Source of the DNA: Clostridia bacterium
GTDB lineage: Bacteria > Bacillota > Clostridia > Christensenellales > DTU072
DNA: 64,000 nucleotides
Direction of reading: 5' to 3'
NCBI GenBank assembly: GCA_017403145.1
Contig: JAFQOO010000007.1
Coordinates: 206,889-270,888, forward strand
Below the pieces are notes generated by a model. It was not told the DNA's origin and did no database searches. It saw nothing but the letters and a program-made list of their open reading frames with translations. Positions 45,981 to 54,306 of the stretch are shown here, piece after piece. Each line of letters opens with the position of its first letter. The stretch's first letter is position 1. The position numbers were made by a program, and so were the translations under genes.

Positions 45981-46009
45981 TTGACATACATCACTAAATG
46001 ATGTAAAAT
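45981..46009 (+). promoter_or_regulatory. Promoter of the zinc-ribbon gene
   Basis: TTGACA, 17 bp, TAAAAT. Operator O2 fills almost the entire spacer. Confidence 0.75.
45988..46004. promoter_or_regulatory. Candidate XRE operator O2
   Basis: ACATCAC-TAA-ATGATGT, same 7-3-7 layout as O1, centre 31 bp away (about three helical turns), lying between -35 and -10 of the rightward promoter. Confidence 0.7.
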
Positions 46010-46032
46010 TATGTAATAAAAGGAGGTGTATT

Positions 46033-46350
46033 ATGTATTGTAAAACTTGTGGTCAAAAAATAAGAAAAGATGCGGTTATTTGTCCGCATTGTGGTTGTCA
46101 AACCGGGTACAAAAAAGAGGGGACATCTAAAAAAGGAATAGGTTTCCTATTAGGCTTCTTTTTAGGTATCATAGGACTAATTATAGGCATTTGTATGTAT
46201 GAATCGGATAGCACGGAAAGAAAAACTTTCATAAAAGGCTGGCTTATTGCTTTCATTATAGGAATGGTTCTTTCAGTTATATCGGTTATCGTATATTTTG
46301 CTGCACTTGGTAGTATAGTCGGTTCGAGCTTTGCTATGTTGTTAGTTTAA
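46033..46350 (+). CDS. Small zinc-ribbon membrane protein
   Basis: 105 aa. N-terminal zinc ribbon with two Cys-x2-Cys knuckles (CKTCGQ at 3-8 and CPHCGC at 17-22), a Lys/Gly linker, then two hydrophobic helices at about 38-55 and 70-95. The AAAGGAGG site is strong. Proteins of this build are common in Firmicutes and of unknown function. The divergent XRE gene and its two operators imply that this gene is the main target of that repressor. Confidence 0.8.
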   Translation: MYCKTCGQKIRKDAVICPHCGCQTGYKKEGTSKKGIGFLLGFFLGIIGLIIGICMYESDSTERKTFIKGWLIAFIIGMVLSVISVIVYFAALGSIVGSSFAMLLV

Positions 46351-46375
46351 AATAAAGTTTATATCGTATCGCATT

Positions 46376-46403
46376 CCCCTTCTTCGTATAGAAGGGGTTT
46401 TTT
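46376..46403 (+). terminator. Terminator of the zinc-ribbon gene
   Basis: Stem CCCCTTCT/AGAAGGGG with TCGTAT loop and six T. Confidence 0.9.
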
Positions 46404-46421
46404 GTAGTTGAAAATTGCATA

Positions 46422-46450
46422 TTGCAATTTGCGTGCGCGCGTTGTATAAT
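46422..46450 (+). promoter_or_regulatory. Promoter of the alpha-mannosidase gene
   Basis: TTGCAA, 17 bp, TATAAT; the spacer contains GCGTGCGCGCG. Confidence 0.7.
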
Positions 46451-46496
46451 ATAATAAATAGTGTGTGCTATGAATCTTACGAAGAAGGAGATTAAA

Positions 46497-49445
46497 ATGA
46501 AAGCATCAAATATCATTAGATACATATTCGGTAATGGATTTGATATCAATCTTTTTAAACTAGCAAACAAGTGTTATACAAAAGTTGGAACTTTGAGCGC
46601 GCAATATTCCCCCTCCAAAGAGCCTGTAGAGTTTGAAGAAAGAGAGGAGCTATCGTATCGTACTATCAATCTTGGTCAAACGTGGTCTAACAAATGCTAC
46701 GATTGCGCTTGGTTCCATTTCAAGGGCGCTATCCCCGAAAGAGCCGAGGGTAAAAAGGTGGGCGTATTGCTTTCCGTGGGTGCCGAAGGTTGTATCTATA
46801 CTCCGGAAGGCACTCCTAAGCGCGGTATTACCGGGCTAATGGCTGTTATCGAGTTCTCTCAACCTGCTCGCGGTAAAAAACTATATGAATTAACCGATTG
46901 CGCAAAGGGTGGCGAGGTTATCGATTTGTGGATGGACTGTGGTAACAACCATCCTCTAGGCGAAATAGACAAGGTCGCAAAATTCAAGCAAGCCGACGTT
47001 GTTATCATCAACGAATATGTTAAGAGCGTATATTACGATGCATTGGCATTGGTCTTCCAAGCAACCGACGATTATTGTCAAAAAGAAAAGCGCGCATCTA
47101 TCAAAAAGGCGCTTCGTAAGGGGTTGAATCTTGCGGCAAAGGGCAATCTAGAGGAAGCAGAAAAGGTATTCAAGGCAGAGTACGAAGTGGGCGAAGAATC
47201 TCCCTTTACCGTATACGCAACGGGACACGCACACTTGGATTTAGCTTGGCTATGGCCCATTCGTGAAACCAAGAGAAAGGCAGCGCGTACCTTTGCAAGT
47301 CAATTGCGTAATATGGAACGTTATCCCGAATATATATTCGGTGCAAGCCAAGCACAACAATTTGAATGGATAGAAAGACGCTACCCCGAACTCTTTAAAG
47401 AGCTTCAAGATGCTGTTAAACGCGGTCAACTGGAGGTTCAAGGTGGAATGTGGGTAGAGTGCGATACCAACGTTACTTCCGGTGAATCATTAATACGTCA
47501 AAACCTATATGGTAAAAAATATTGGTTGGAAAAATTTGGCAAGGAAATGCGTATGTGTTGGTTGCCCGACGTATTCGGCTTTAGTGGAAACCTACCTCAA
47601 ATACTAAAGAAATGTGGTATGGACTATTTCGAAACCATCAAGCTTTCTTGGAACGAGCATAACAAGTTCCCGCATCGTGCATTCGTATGGGAAGGCATAG
47701 ACGATAGCGAAGTCGTTGTACATATGCCTCCGGATGAAACCTATAACTCGGAAGCAACCGCTTGGAGTTTGAATAACGCTATCAAGAATTTCCCCGAAAA
47801 GGACAAGGTAAAGAACTTTGGATTGCTTTATGGCGTAGGCGATGGTGGCGGTGGCCCCGGTGAAGGACATATCGAAATGCTCAAGCGCGAACAAAATATG
47901 AAGGGACTACCCAAGGTCAAGTTTAGCTATGCAATCGACTATTTCGATAAACTAAACGAGCAAAAAGACGAGCTTGTTAGACACAAGGGCGAACTATATT
48001 TGGAAAAGCATCAAGGAACCTACACAACCCAATCAAAGAACAAATTGGGTAACCGTAAGATAGAGTTTATGCTCCACAACGTAGAATTTCTTGCAACAGT
48101 TGCTTCTCTTAAAGGTTACGAGTATCCCAAGGAAAAGCTAGATGAAATTTGGAAAGAAGTGCTACTTTACCAATTCCACGACATCATTCCCGGTAGCTCC
48201 ATTAACCGCGTTTACGTAGAGTCCCAAGCACGCTATGAAGAAATGCTACACGAGCTTGCTACTATCCGCGACGAGATTTTAAGTTTCCTAGCACCCAAGG
48301 CAGAAATGCCAAGAGCTATCAACTATACCTCCTATCCCGCAAAAGGTCTAGAGTGCTACAAGGATAAGTGGTACGTAGTAGACGTTCCCGCATATGGTAG
48401 TGCAGAGCTAACTCCATACGTCGCGCCCGAACGTTCTCCCTTTAAGCATACCGAAGATACCATCGAAAACGACGTTTACGTTGTAAAATTCGACGAAGCC
48501 GGTAACATTAGAAGCTTGTACGAAAAGGCAACGGAAAAAGAGCACGTTGGCACCTATCTTAACAAGCTAAACGTATATAACGATAAACGTTTACACTACA
48601 ATGCTTGGGATATCGATATTAACTACACCAAGCAATCTCCCGCAGAGTTCAAGCTGATTGACAAGCACGTTAGCGTAAGCGATGGTCAAATAGTTCGTGA
48701 AAACGTATACAAATATGGCAAGTCCAAGATATTCCAAAAGGTTATCCTAAGACTTGGATGCCCCTTGATTGACTTTGAAACCATAGTTGATTGGAACGAA
48801 ACTCACAAGATGCTTCGTGCCGAGTTCCGTCCCAGAGTATTTGCCGACCAAGTAACTTGTGATATTCAAATGGGTAATTTGAAGCGTTCTACCAAGAACG
48901 AAACCAAAGTCGAAAAAGCTCAATTTGAAATTTGTGCTCACAAGTGGGTTGACGTATCCGAAAATGGCGAAGGCTTTGCGATTTTGACGGGCGGTAAATA
49001 TGGTTGGAGAGTTAAAGAAGGACTAATGAGTCTAAATCTACTCCGTTCACCCGTTTATCCCGACCCCAAAGCAGACCGCGGTACTCATACTATTCGTTAC
49101 GCAATTTATCCCCACACAGGTGATTATAACGAGGCAAACGTTCAAGCAGTATCATATCGCTACAACAACGGTTTGTTTATAACCGATAGAGAATTCGACC
49201 TAGCATCGTTGTTTACCTCTAGCGATAAGCACGTTGTAATCGAAACCGTTAAGAGGGCGGAAGATGGTAACGGAATAGTAGTCCGTGCTTATGAAGACAG
49301 CGGTGAAAAACGCGTTGCTACCATTACGACGACCCTTGAAGGTGGAGTATATGAAACCAACCTTATAGAAGAGATTATAGGCGAAGCAAGCTTAGAGCAA
49401 ATAACCTTTAAGCCATTCGAAATAAAGACTTTCTTGATAAAATAA
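46497..49445 (+). CDS. Alpha-mannosidase, glycoside hydrolase family 38
   Basis: About 982 aa, no signal peptide, so a cytosolic enzyme that trims imported alpha-mannosides. The GH38 metal site is in GHAHLDLAWLWP near residue 241, and the nucleophilic Asp is in WLPDVFGFSGNLPQI near residue 357. A mid-domain around 530-600 and a long beta-sandwich C-terminus complete the usual four-part layout. ATG 46497 has GAAGGAGA upstream; the in-frame codon at 46461 lies only about 11 bases after the predicted -10 and lacks a ribosome binding site. No sugar transporter gene lies adjacent. Confidence 0.93.
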   Translation: MKASNIIRYIFGNGFDINLFKLANKCYTKVGTLSAQYSPSKEPVEFEEREELSYRTINLGQTWSNKCYDCAWFHFKGAIPERAEGKKVGVLLSVGAEGCIYTPEGTPKRGITGLMAVIEFSQPARGKKLYELTDCAKGGEVIDLWMDCGNNHPLGEIDKVAKFKQADVVIINEYVKSVYYDALALVFQATDDYCQKEKRASIKKALRKGLNLAAKGNLEEAEKVFKAEYEVGEESPFTVYATGHAHLDLAWLWPIRETKRKAARTFASQLRNMERYPEYIFGASQAQQFEWIERRYPELFKELQDAVKRGQLEVQGGMWVECDTNVTSGESLIRQNLYGKKYWLEKFGKEMRMCWLPDVFGFSGNLPQILKKCGMDYFETIKLSWNEHNKFPHRAFVWEGIDDSEVVVHMPPDETYNSEATAWSLNNAIKNFPEKDKVKNFGLLYGVGDGGGGPGEGHIEMLKREQNMKGLPKVKFSYAIDYFDKLNEQKDELVRHKGELYLEKHQGTYTTQSKNKLGNRKIEFMLHNVEFLATVASLKGYEYPKEKLDEIWKEVLLYQFHDIIPGSSINRVYVESQARYEEMLHELATIRDEILSFLAPKAEMPRAINYTSYPAKGLECYKDKWYVVDVPAYGSAELTPYVAPERSPFKHTEDTIENDVYVVKFDEAGNIRSLYEKATEKEHVGTYLNKLNVYNDKRLHYNAWDIDINYTKQSPAEFKLIDKHVSVSDGQIVRENVYKYGKSKIFQKVILRLGCPLIDFETIVDWNETHKMLRAEFRPRVFADQVTCDIQMGNLKRSTKNETKVEKAQFEICAHKWVDVSENGEGFAILTGGKYGWRVKEGLMSLNLLRSPVYPDPKADRGTHTIRYAIYPHTGDYNEANVQAVSYRYNNGLFITDREFDLASLFTSSDKHVVIETVKRAEDGNGIVVRAYEDSGEKRVATITTTLEGGVYETNLIEEIIGEASLEQITFKPFEIKTFLIK

Positions 49446-49465
49446 AATCTAAAAATAAAAGGACG

Positions 49466-49490
49466 TTTGGGCTGGTTTTACCAGCCCAAA
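49466..49490 (+). other. Hairpin directly upstream of the NUDIX start codon
   Basis: 10 bp perfect stem TTTGGGCTGG/CCAGCCCAAA with a five-base loop. It is not followed by a T tract and ends ten bases before the NUDIX ATG. It could be a weak terminator of the mannosidase gene or a translational element. Confidence 0.55.
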
Positions 49491-49500
49491 GTTATCTTAT

Positions 49501-50046
49501 ATGGGATACGAAGAAAAAGAAGTAAAAGCAAACGTCGTGTACAAAGGAAAAATTCTAACCCTTCGCGTTGACGATATTTTAACTCCCGATGGTAAAAATG
49601 CAAAACGCGAATATGTTGAGCATAGGGGTGGAGCAGGCATTTTAGCCATAGATAAAGAGGGATACGTTTACCTTGTAAAGCAGTATCGCTATGCCTATCG
49701 AGAAGAACTTTTAGAAATCCCTGCAGGCAAGCTGGAAGAGGGTGAGCCTGCTATAACGACCGCTATGCGCGAGCTAGAAGAAGAAACGGGACTAAAAGGC
49801 AAAATAGAAGAATTTGGGTTACTATATCCCACTCCGGGGTACACCAATGAACCGCTTTATATTTTTATAGCAACCGATTTGGAGGCAAGTGAACAACACC
49901 TTGACGAGGGTGAATTCCTAGACGTTGTTCGTTTGCCATTTATAGAGGCATACGATATGGTTATCAGCGGTAAAATCAAGGATGGCAAGACTTGTTTTGC
50001 CATACTAAAATACTACGCGCTTAGCTTGGAAAATAAAAAGCAATAG
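49501..50046 (+). CDS. NUDIX hydrolase, probable ADP-ribose pyrophosphatase
   Basis: 181 aa. The NUDIX box runs from GKLEEGE through RELEEETGL at about 80-102 and matches G-x5-E-x7-REUxEExGU exactly. Flanking sequence (MGYEEKEVKANVVYKGKIL at the start, LLYPTPGYTNEPLYIF after the box) is that of the NudF/ADP-ribose pyrophosphatase group. There is no Shine-Dalgarno in the ten bases before the ATG; AAAGGA lies on the far side of the hairpin at 49466-49490. Confidence 0.9.
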   Translation: MGYEEKEVKANVVYKGKILTLRVDDILTPDGKNAKREYVEHRGGAGILAIDKEGYVYLVKQYRYAYREELLEIPAGKLEEGEPAITTAMRELEEETGLKGKIEEFGLLYPTPGYTNEPLYIFIATDLEASEQHLDEGEFLDVVRLPFIEAYDMVISGKIKDGKTCFAILKYYALSLENKKQ

Positions 50047-50091
50047 CTTTTTAATCTTGTCATTGCGTAGACGCGTGTATATAAAAATTAG

Positions 50092-50119
50092 TTGACATAG
50101 TTTAAATTTGTGATAATAT
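50092..50119 (+). promoter_or_regulatory. Promoter of trkA-trkH
   Basis: TTGACA, 16 bp, TAATAT, preceded at 50071 by an ACGCGTGTAT tract. Confidence 0.65.
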
Positions 50120-50153
50120 ATCAGTTAGAAGGTTAAACTTATCGAGGAGATAT

Positions 50154-51506
50154 ATGAGGCTTATAATCGTAGGCGCAGGAAAAATTGGCGCAACGTTAGT
50201 AGAAAAATTGTCTAAAGAAAATCACGATATCGTTATCGTAGATAAAGATGCTAAAATCGTAGAGCAAATCGTAAATCGCTACGACGTTATGGGCGTATGC
50301 GGTGGCGGTGCGGATAGAATGATTTTAGAAGAGGCGATGGTAGAGAACGCTGATTTCGTTATTGCTTGTACTTCTAGAGACGAGCTCAACATTCTTTGCT
50401 GTATGCTAGCTAAAAAGATGGGTGCCGCCCATACTATTGCTCGTGTTAGAGACCCCGAGTATTTTATGGAAATGGAATATATGAAAGGGGAGCTTGACCT
50501 AGATATGTGGTTCAATCCTGAGCTACGTACTGCACAAGAAATTGCCGAGATACTTTCCTTCCCAAGTGCTATAAACGTGGAAACTTTTGCCGATGGTGCC
50601 GCTGTCATGGTAGAGGTCAAAATCAAGAAGGATAACCCTATGATAGGCAAATCGGTTATGGACATTAACCGAGAATTCAAGTTGAAGGCATTGTTTAGCG
50701 CGGTTATAAGAGATAATAAGGTTTATATCCCTCGTGGTGATTTTATTGTTCTAGAGGGCGACGTTATCCATTTGACTGCAAGCGAAAGGGGTATTACCGA
50801 TTTTTCCAAGAAAACCCAAACCTTCCGCAGACGTGCTCGTTCGGTGTTTATTGTTGGCGGTGGTAAGATAGCATACTATCTTGCAAAGGAACTCATTGCC
50901 CGCAAGGTTATCGTTAAGATTATAGAAAAGGACGAAGCTCGTTGCGAGTGGTTGAGCGAAGAATTGCCCGAAGCAACCATTTTACACGGGGATGGAACCG
51001 ACCACGAAGTGCTTGATGAAGAGGGCATCGATAAATGCAACGCGGTAGTTACTCTCACTGGAATGGACGAGGAAAACGTTATAGTTTCTTTATATGCTTT
51101 GCGCAAGAAGGTAGCTAAGGTTATTACCAAAGTAGACCGTTCCACGATAGGACAAATGGTAAGCCATTTAGGGCTTGATTCCGTACTAAGTCCTCGTACC
51201 ATTATAGCTTCCTCGGTTGTAAGATTCGTTAGAGAAATTGCGTCCGAAGGCAAGGCGCGTATAAATCAGTTATATAAGATACACGATAAAGTGGAAGCAT
51301 TGGAGTTTCCCGTTACCGCATCGTTTGGTTACAAAGGAATACCGCTTAAAGAGCTCAATATTAAGAAGAACTACCTCGTAAACGGTATAGTTAGGGATAG
51401 AGAATTTATTATTCCAACCGGCGACACCGTCTTTATGGAAGGCGATAAAGTACTAGTCGTTACTACCGAGAAGAACGTTAACGACCTTGAATATATAATT
51501 AGATAA
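50154..51506 (+). CDS. trkA: Trk potassium uptake regulatory subunit TrkA
   Basis: 450 aa cytosolic gating ring subunit. Two RCK units in tandem: NAD-binding GAGKIGATLVEKL at the start with a TrkA-C domain to about 220, then VGGGKIAYYLAKEL near 235 with a second TrkA-C domain ending near 450. This double form is TrkA, not the single-RCK KtrA. GAGGAG precedes the ATG and trkH starts three bases after its stop. Confidence 0.95.
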   Translation: MRLIIVGAGKIGATLVEKLSKENHDIVIVDKDAKIVEQIVNRYDVMGVCGGGADRMILEEAMVENADFVIACTSRDELNILCCMLAKKMGAAHTIARVRDPEYFMEMEYMKGELDLDMWFNPELRTAQEIAEILSFPSAINVETFADGAAVMVEVKIKKDNPMIGKSVMDINREFKLKALFSAVIRDNKVYIPRGDFIVLEGDVIHLTASERGITDFSKKTQTFRRRARSVFIVGGGKIAYYLAKELIARKVIVKIIEKDEARCEWLSEELPEATILHGDGTDHEVLDEEGIDKCNAVVTLTGMDEENVIVSLYALRKKVAKVITKVDRSTIGQMVSHLGLDSVLSPRTIIASSVVRFVREIASEGKARINQLYKIHDKVEALEFPVTASFGYKGIPLKELNIKKNYLVNGIVRDREFIIPTGDTVFMEGDKVLVVTTEKNVNDLEYIIR

Positions 51507-51508
51507 TT

Positions 51509-52957
51509 ATGAACTATAAAGTTATTGTGAACGTATTGGGAAGGATACTTTTGCTAGAAGCAATATTAATGTGCTTTCCTATAATAATAGACTTGATTTA
51601 CGGGGAAAGTAATTGGCATTATTTCTTGATACCGATGGGGTGTTTGCTTGCAATTAGTATCCCTATAATTGTGTTATTGAAACCTAAAGATATGAATATG
51701 TACGCAAGAGAAGGTTTTGTAATAACTGCTCTTGCTTGGGTAATAGTTTCGATAGTAGGTGCTGTTCCTTTTTGTATTAGTGGACAAATTCCTAGTTTTA
51801 TAGATGCCTTTTTTGAGTCTGTTTCTGGTTTTACTACAACCGGTGCTAGTATATTGCAAGACGTAGAAGCGTTGTCCCACTCTATGTTGTTTTGGCGTTC
51901 ATTTAGCCATTGGATTGGAGGTATGGGAATATTAGTTTTTGTGCTTGCTTTAATTCCTAACCAAGAGGGCGGAAGCATGCATATTTTACGAGCCGAGTCA
52001 ACTGGTCCGAATGTAGGTAAAATAGTTTCGAAAATGAAATTTACCGCACGAATTCTATATGCTATATATGCGGTGCTTACCCTTGCTTGCTTTATTTTTC
52101 TAGTTGCAGGCAAAATGCCCGTTTTTGATGCAATTTGTCATGCAGTTGGTACTGCTGGTACTGGTGGATTTGGTATTTATAATAGTTCGATTGGTTATTA
52201 TAATAGTACCTATTTTGAAATGGTCATAGCGGTATTTATGTTTTTGTTTGGAATAAACTTTAACGTATATTACTTAATTTTAATAGGTAAGTTTGCAGAA
52301 GTAGTAAAAATGGAGGAATTACGTACCTATTTCATTATAGTAATATTAACGACCATTATGATTGCGTTGAATATTATGCATTTGTACGATGGGTTTGGCG
52401 AATCTTTAAGATATTCTTTTTTCCAAGTCGCAACAATTATTTCTACAACGGGATACTCTACGACCAATTTTGATGCATGGCCCACTTTTGCCAAAATTGT
52501 ATTGTTTATTTTGATGATTATTGGTTCCTCAGCTGGCTCAACCGCAGGTGGATTTAAGATTTCACGCATGTTGATACTTTCAAAATCTTCTATAACCGAT
52601 ATGCGCAAAATGCTACATCCTCGCCAAGTTATTAAGACTAAATTAGATGGCGATATATTGAGTGAAGATACCATTAGAAATACAAAAATCTATCTAGTTG
52701 CGTACGTAGGGATTATAGTTGTTTCGCTACTACTTATTTCTATTGAAGGATATGGTGGTTTTGAGACTAATTTATCAGCAGTTATTGCTTGCTTTAATAA
52801 TATAGGTCCTGGTTTTGAATTGGTTGGTCCTATTTGTAATTATAGCGGTTATAGTGCTTTTAGTAAAATTGTACTATCTTTGGATATGCTTGCAGGAAGG
52901 TTGGAAATTTTCCCAATGCTTTTATTGTTTACTCCCACTACTTGGCGTAAAAATTAG
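51509..52957 (+). CDS. trkH: Trk potassium transporter membrane subunit TrkH
   Basis: 482 aa, about ten helices, complete to the family C-terminus (GRLEIFPMLLLFTPTTWR). The four pore-loop selectivity filters are visible: TTGAS near residue 111, GTAGTGGFG near 213, STTGYST near 314 and NNIGPG near 431. It works with TrkA. Base use differs from the neighbours: third positions are richer in T/A (Phe TTT, Pro CCT, Ile ATT), and it holds four of the eight CATG tetramers in the whole window, suggesting more recent acquisition. Function call is secure; origin is inference. Confidence 0.95.
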   Translation: MNYKVIVNVLGRILLLEAILMCFPIIIDLIYGESNWHYFLIPMGCLLAISIPIIVLLKPKDMNMYAREGFVITALAWVIVSIVGAVPFCISGQIPSFIDAFFESVSGFTTTGASILQDVEALSHSMLFWRSFSHWIGGMGILVFVLALIPNQEGGSMHILRAESTGPNVGKIVSKMKFTARILYAIYAVLTLACFIFLVAGKMPVFDAICHAVGTAGTGGFGIYNSSIGYYNSTYFEMVIAVFMFLFGINFNVYYLILIGKFAEVVKMEELRTYFIIVILTTIMIALNIMHLYDGFGESLRYSFFQVATIISTTGYSTTNFDAWPTFAKIVLFILMIIGSSAGSTAGGFKISRMLILSKSSITDMRKMLHPRQVIKTKLDGDILSEDTIRNTKIYLVAYVGIIVVSLLLISIEGYGGFETNLSAVIACFNNIGPGFELVGPICNYSGYSAFSKIVLSLDMLAGRLEIFPMLLLFTPTTWRKN

Positions 52958-52983
52958 TATCAATTTTGATTTATATTGCATAA

Positions 52984-53318
52984 AAAAGCGGTGCCATAGC
53001 CGAGTCCCCACAAGGGATTCGGCAACTAAATAAATCCTTACGGATTTGTTAGATTTGCTAACGCAAGTGATATTGCTACGCAGTTATATTTGCCTAACGG
53101 CAAGTTAAGGATTTATTTAATATAACTTTGGCAAGAGCCAAAATACCACGCCAACGGCATATCACTTTTAGCCACAAGGCTAAAAATATAACTTATATAA
53201 AATTAACTTTTGTGGATAAGAAAAGCACACTACATTTCACTTTTAGTGAAGTATAGTGTGCTACACTGTTATTATGGATAAAAATCCCTTATAGGGAACG
53301 CCTTAAAGCACCGCTTTT
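52984..53318. repeat. 335 bp multi-hairpin element with terminal inverted repeats
   Basis: AAAAGCGGTGC at 52984-52994 is repeated inverted as GCACCGCTTTT at 53308-53318. Inside are nested stems: GCCGAGTCCC/GGGATTCGGC (52999-53023), long-range arms AAATAAATCCTTA (53028-53040) and TAAGGATTTATTT (53106-53118), small stems with TAAC loops between them, TTTTAGCC-ACAA-GGCTAAAA (53166-53185), and an 18 bp stem at 53224-53262 with two mismatches. No open frame of note. It fills the 52958-53333 gap between convergent genes and could be a MITE-like element, a structured RNA, or a composite terminator. Confidence 0.75.
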
Positions 53319-53333
53319 ATTTTTGATTATCTT

Positions 53334-54293
53334 TTATTCCTCTAGGCTATCGACAAATTTGGAGGGAATTAGCATATTTTGTAGCTTGGTCATCAAGTTG
53401 TTGAATTGCACTGCATAAGAGTCGCCTGCACCTACTATTGCAATGCAACCGCGAGTTGCCGCTTCAACGAACTCGTATCTACCGGAAAGAACTGCTAGGC
53501 ATCCATCGGGGTTGGTAAAATCGAACAAAACGAAGGGACGTTTTCTTTCGTATTCACCGCGACCGCCTTTGGTCTTACCTGCTTTTACGCGAAGATATGC
53601 AGCGATAGGGGGATATATTTCTTTACCATCTTTATCGTAGGTTGCACCCACTTTGAATTGGTATATTCTATCCGTTTGCTTTGCGGTCCATTCTACCAAA
53701 GGCTCCCAACCGAATTTGGTTGCTTTGCTCATAGCGGTAGTAATCATATATAGCGACATTTTGACTTTTAGATATTGCTCCCACGGGTCTTTGTCGCTAG
53801 GATTGTTGCTAGGCATCATTTTGGTAAGGGTTAGCATCAAGAATAGGAAGGGCAAGGTTGCCTTCTTCGTGATATTCTTAATTAAAGGCATTACTATTCC
53901 TAGCATTTCGAGAGGGGTGTTGCCTTTAAAAACGCCAAGCAAACTCTTTATAGACTTGAATTCGAAGTTTATATATTCAACTCCTTCAAGTCTACCGTCG
54001 TATTCCCCTTGATAAACCTTGAAGCGCTTGTATTCTTTTACCTTTTCGGGCTCTTCCGCTTCGGCTTTGAGTTTAGCGTTAAGCTCTTCCACTTTGCTTT
54101 CCGTTAAGAAAACGATATGGCAAGCTAGGGGATTTTCGTCGTCGTGTGCTTTGAAGCCTACGACAGCGTTAATATTTTCGAACTTCTTTACTTGCTTTGG
54201 GTCTTCGGTTAGCGGAATTTTCATTACGGGGAATGCCGCGGTAAAATATAACTTTGCAGCAAGAACGTCGTTCTTATTAGCTATATTACTCAT
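53334..54293 (-). CDS. Conserved-looking protein of unknown function in the transketolase operon
   Basis: 319 aa, cytosolic in appearance apart from one hydrophobic stretch near residues 146-157 (TLPFLFLMLTLT). Mixed alpha/beta composition, a charged Lys/Glu-rich segment at about 70-95, and a C-terminal IAIVGAGDSYAVQF. I do not recognise a family. AGGAGA precedes the ATG. It lies 13 bases after the C-terminal transketolase gene in the same direction, so it is almost certainly the third gene of that operon. Confidence 0.7.
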   Translation of the reverse strand: MSNIANKNDVLAAKLYFTAAFPVMKIPLTEDPKQVKKFENINAVVGFKAHDDENPLACHIVFLTESKVEELNAKLKAEAEEPEKVKEYKRFKVYQGEYDGRLEGVEYINFEFKSIKSLLGVFKGNTPLEMLGIVMPLIKNITKKATLPFLFLMLTLTKMMPSNNPSDKDPWEQYLKVKMSLYMITTAMSKATKFGWEPLVEWTAKQTDRIYQFKVGATYDKDGKEIYPPIAAYLRVKAGKTKGGRGEYERKRPFVLFDFTNPDGCLAVLSGRYEFVEAATRGCIAIVGAGDSYAVQFNNLMTKLQNMLIPSKFVDSLEE

Positions 54294-54306
54294 AGTCCTC
54301 TCCTTA

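Noticed and set aside
46461-46497. Upstream start for the alpha-mannosidase
   Set aside because: It lies just after the predicted -10, has no ribosome binding site, and the family N-terminus matches ATG 46497 behind GAAGGAGA.
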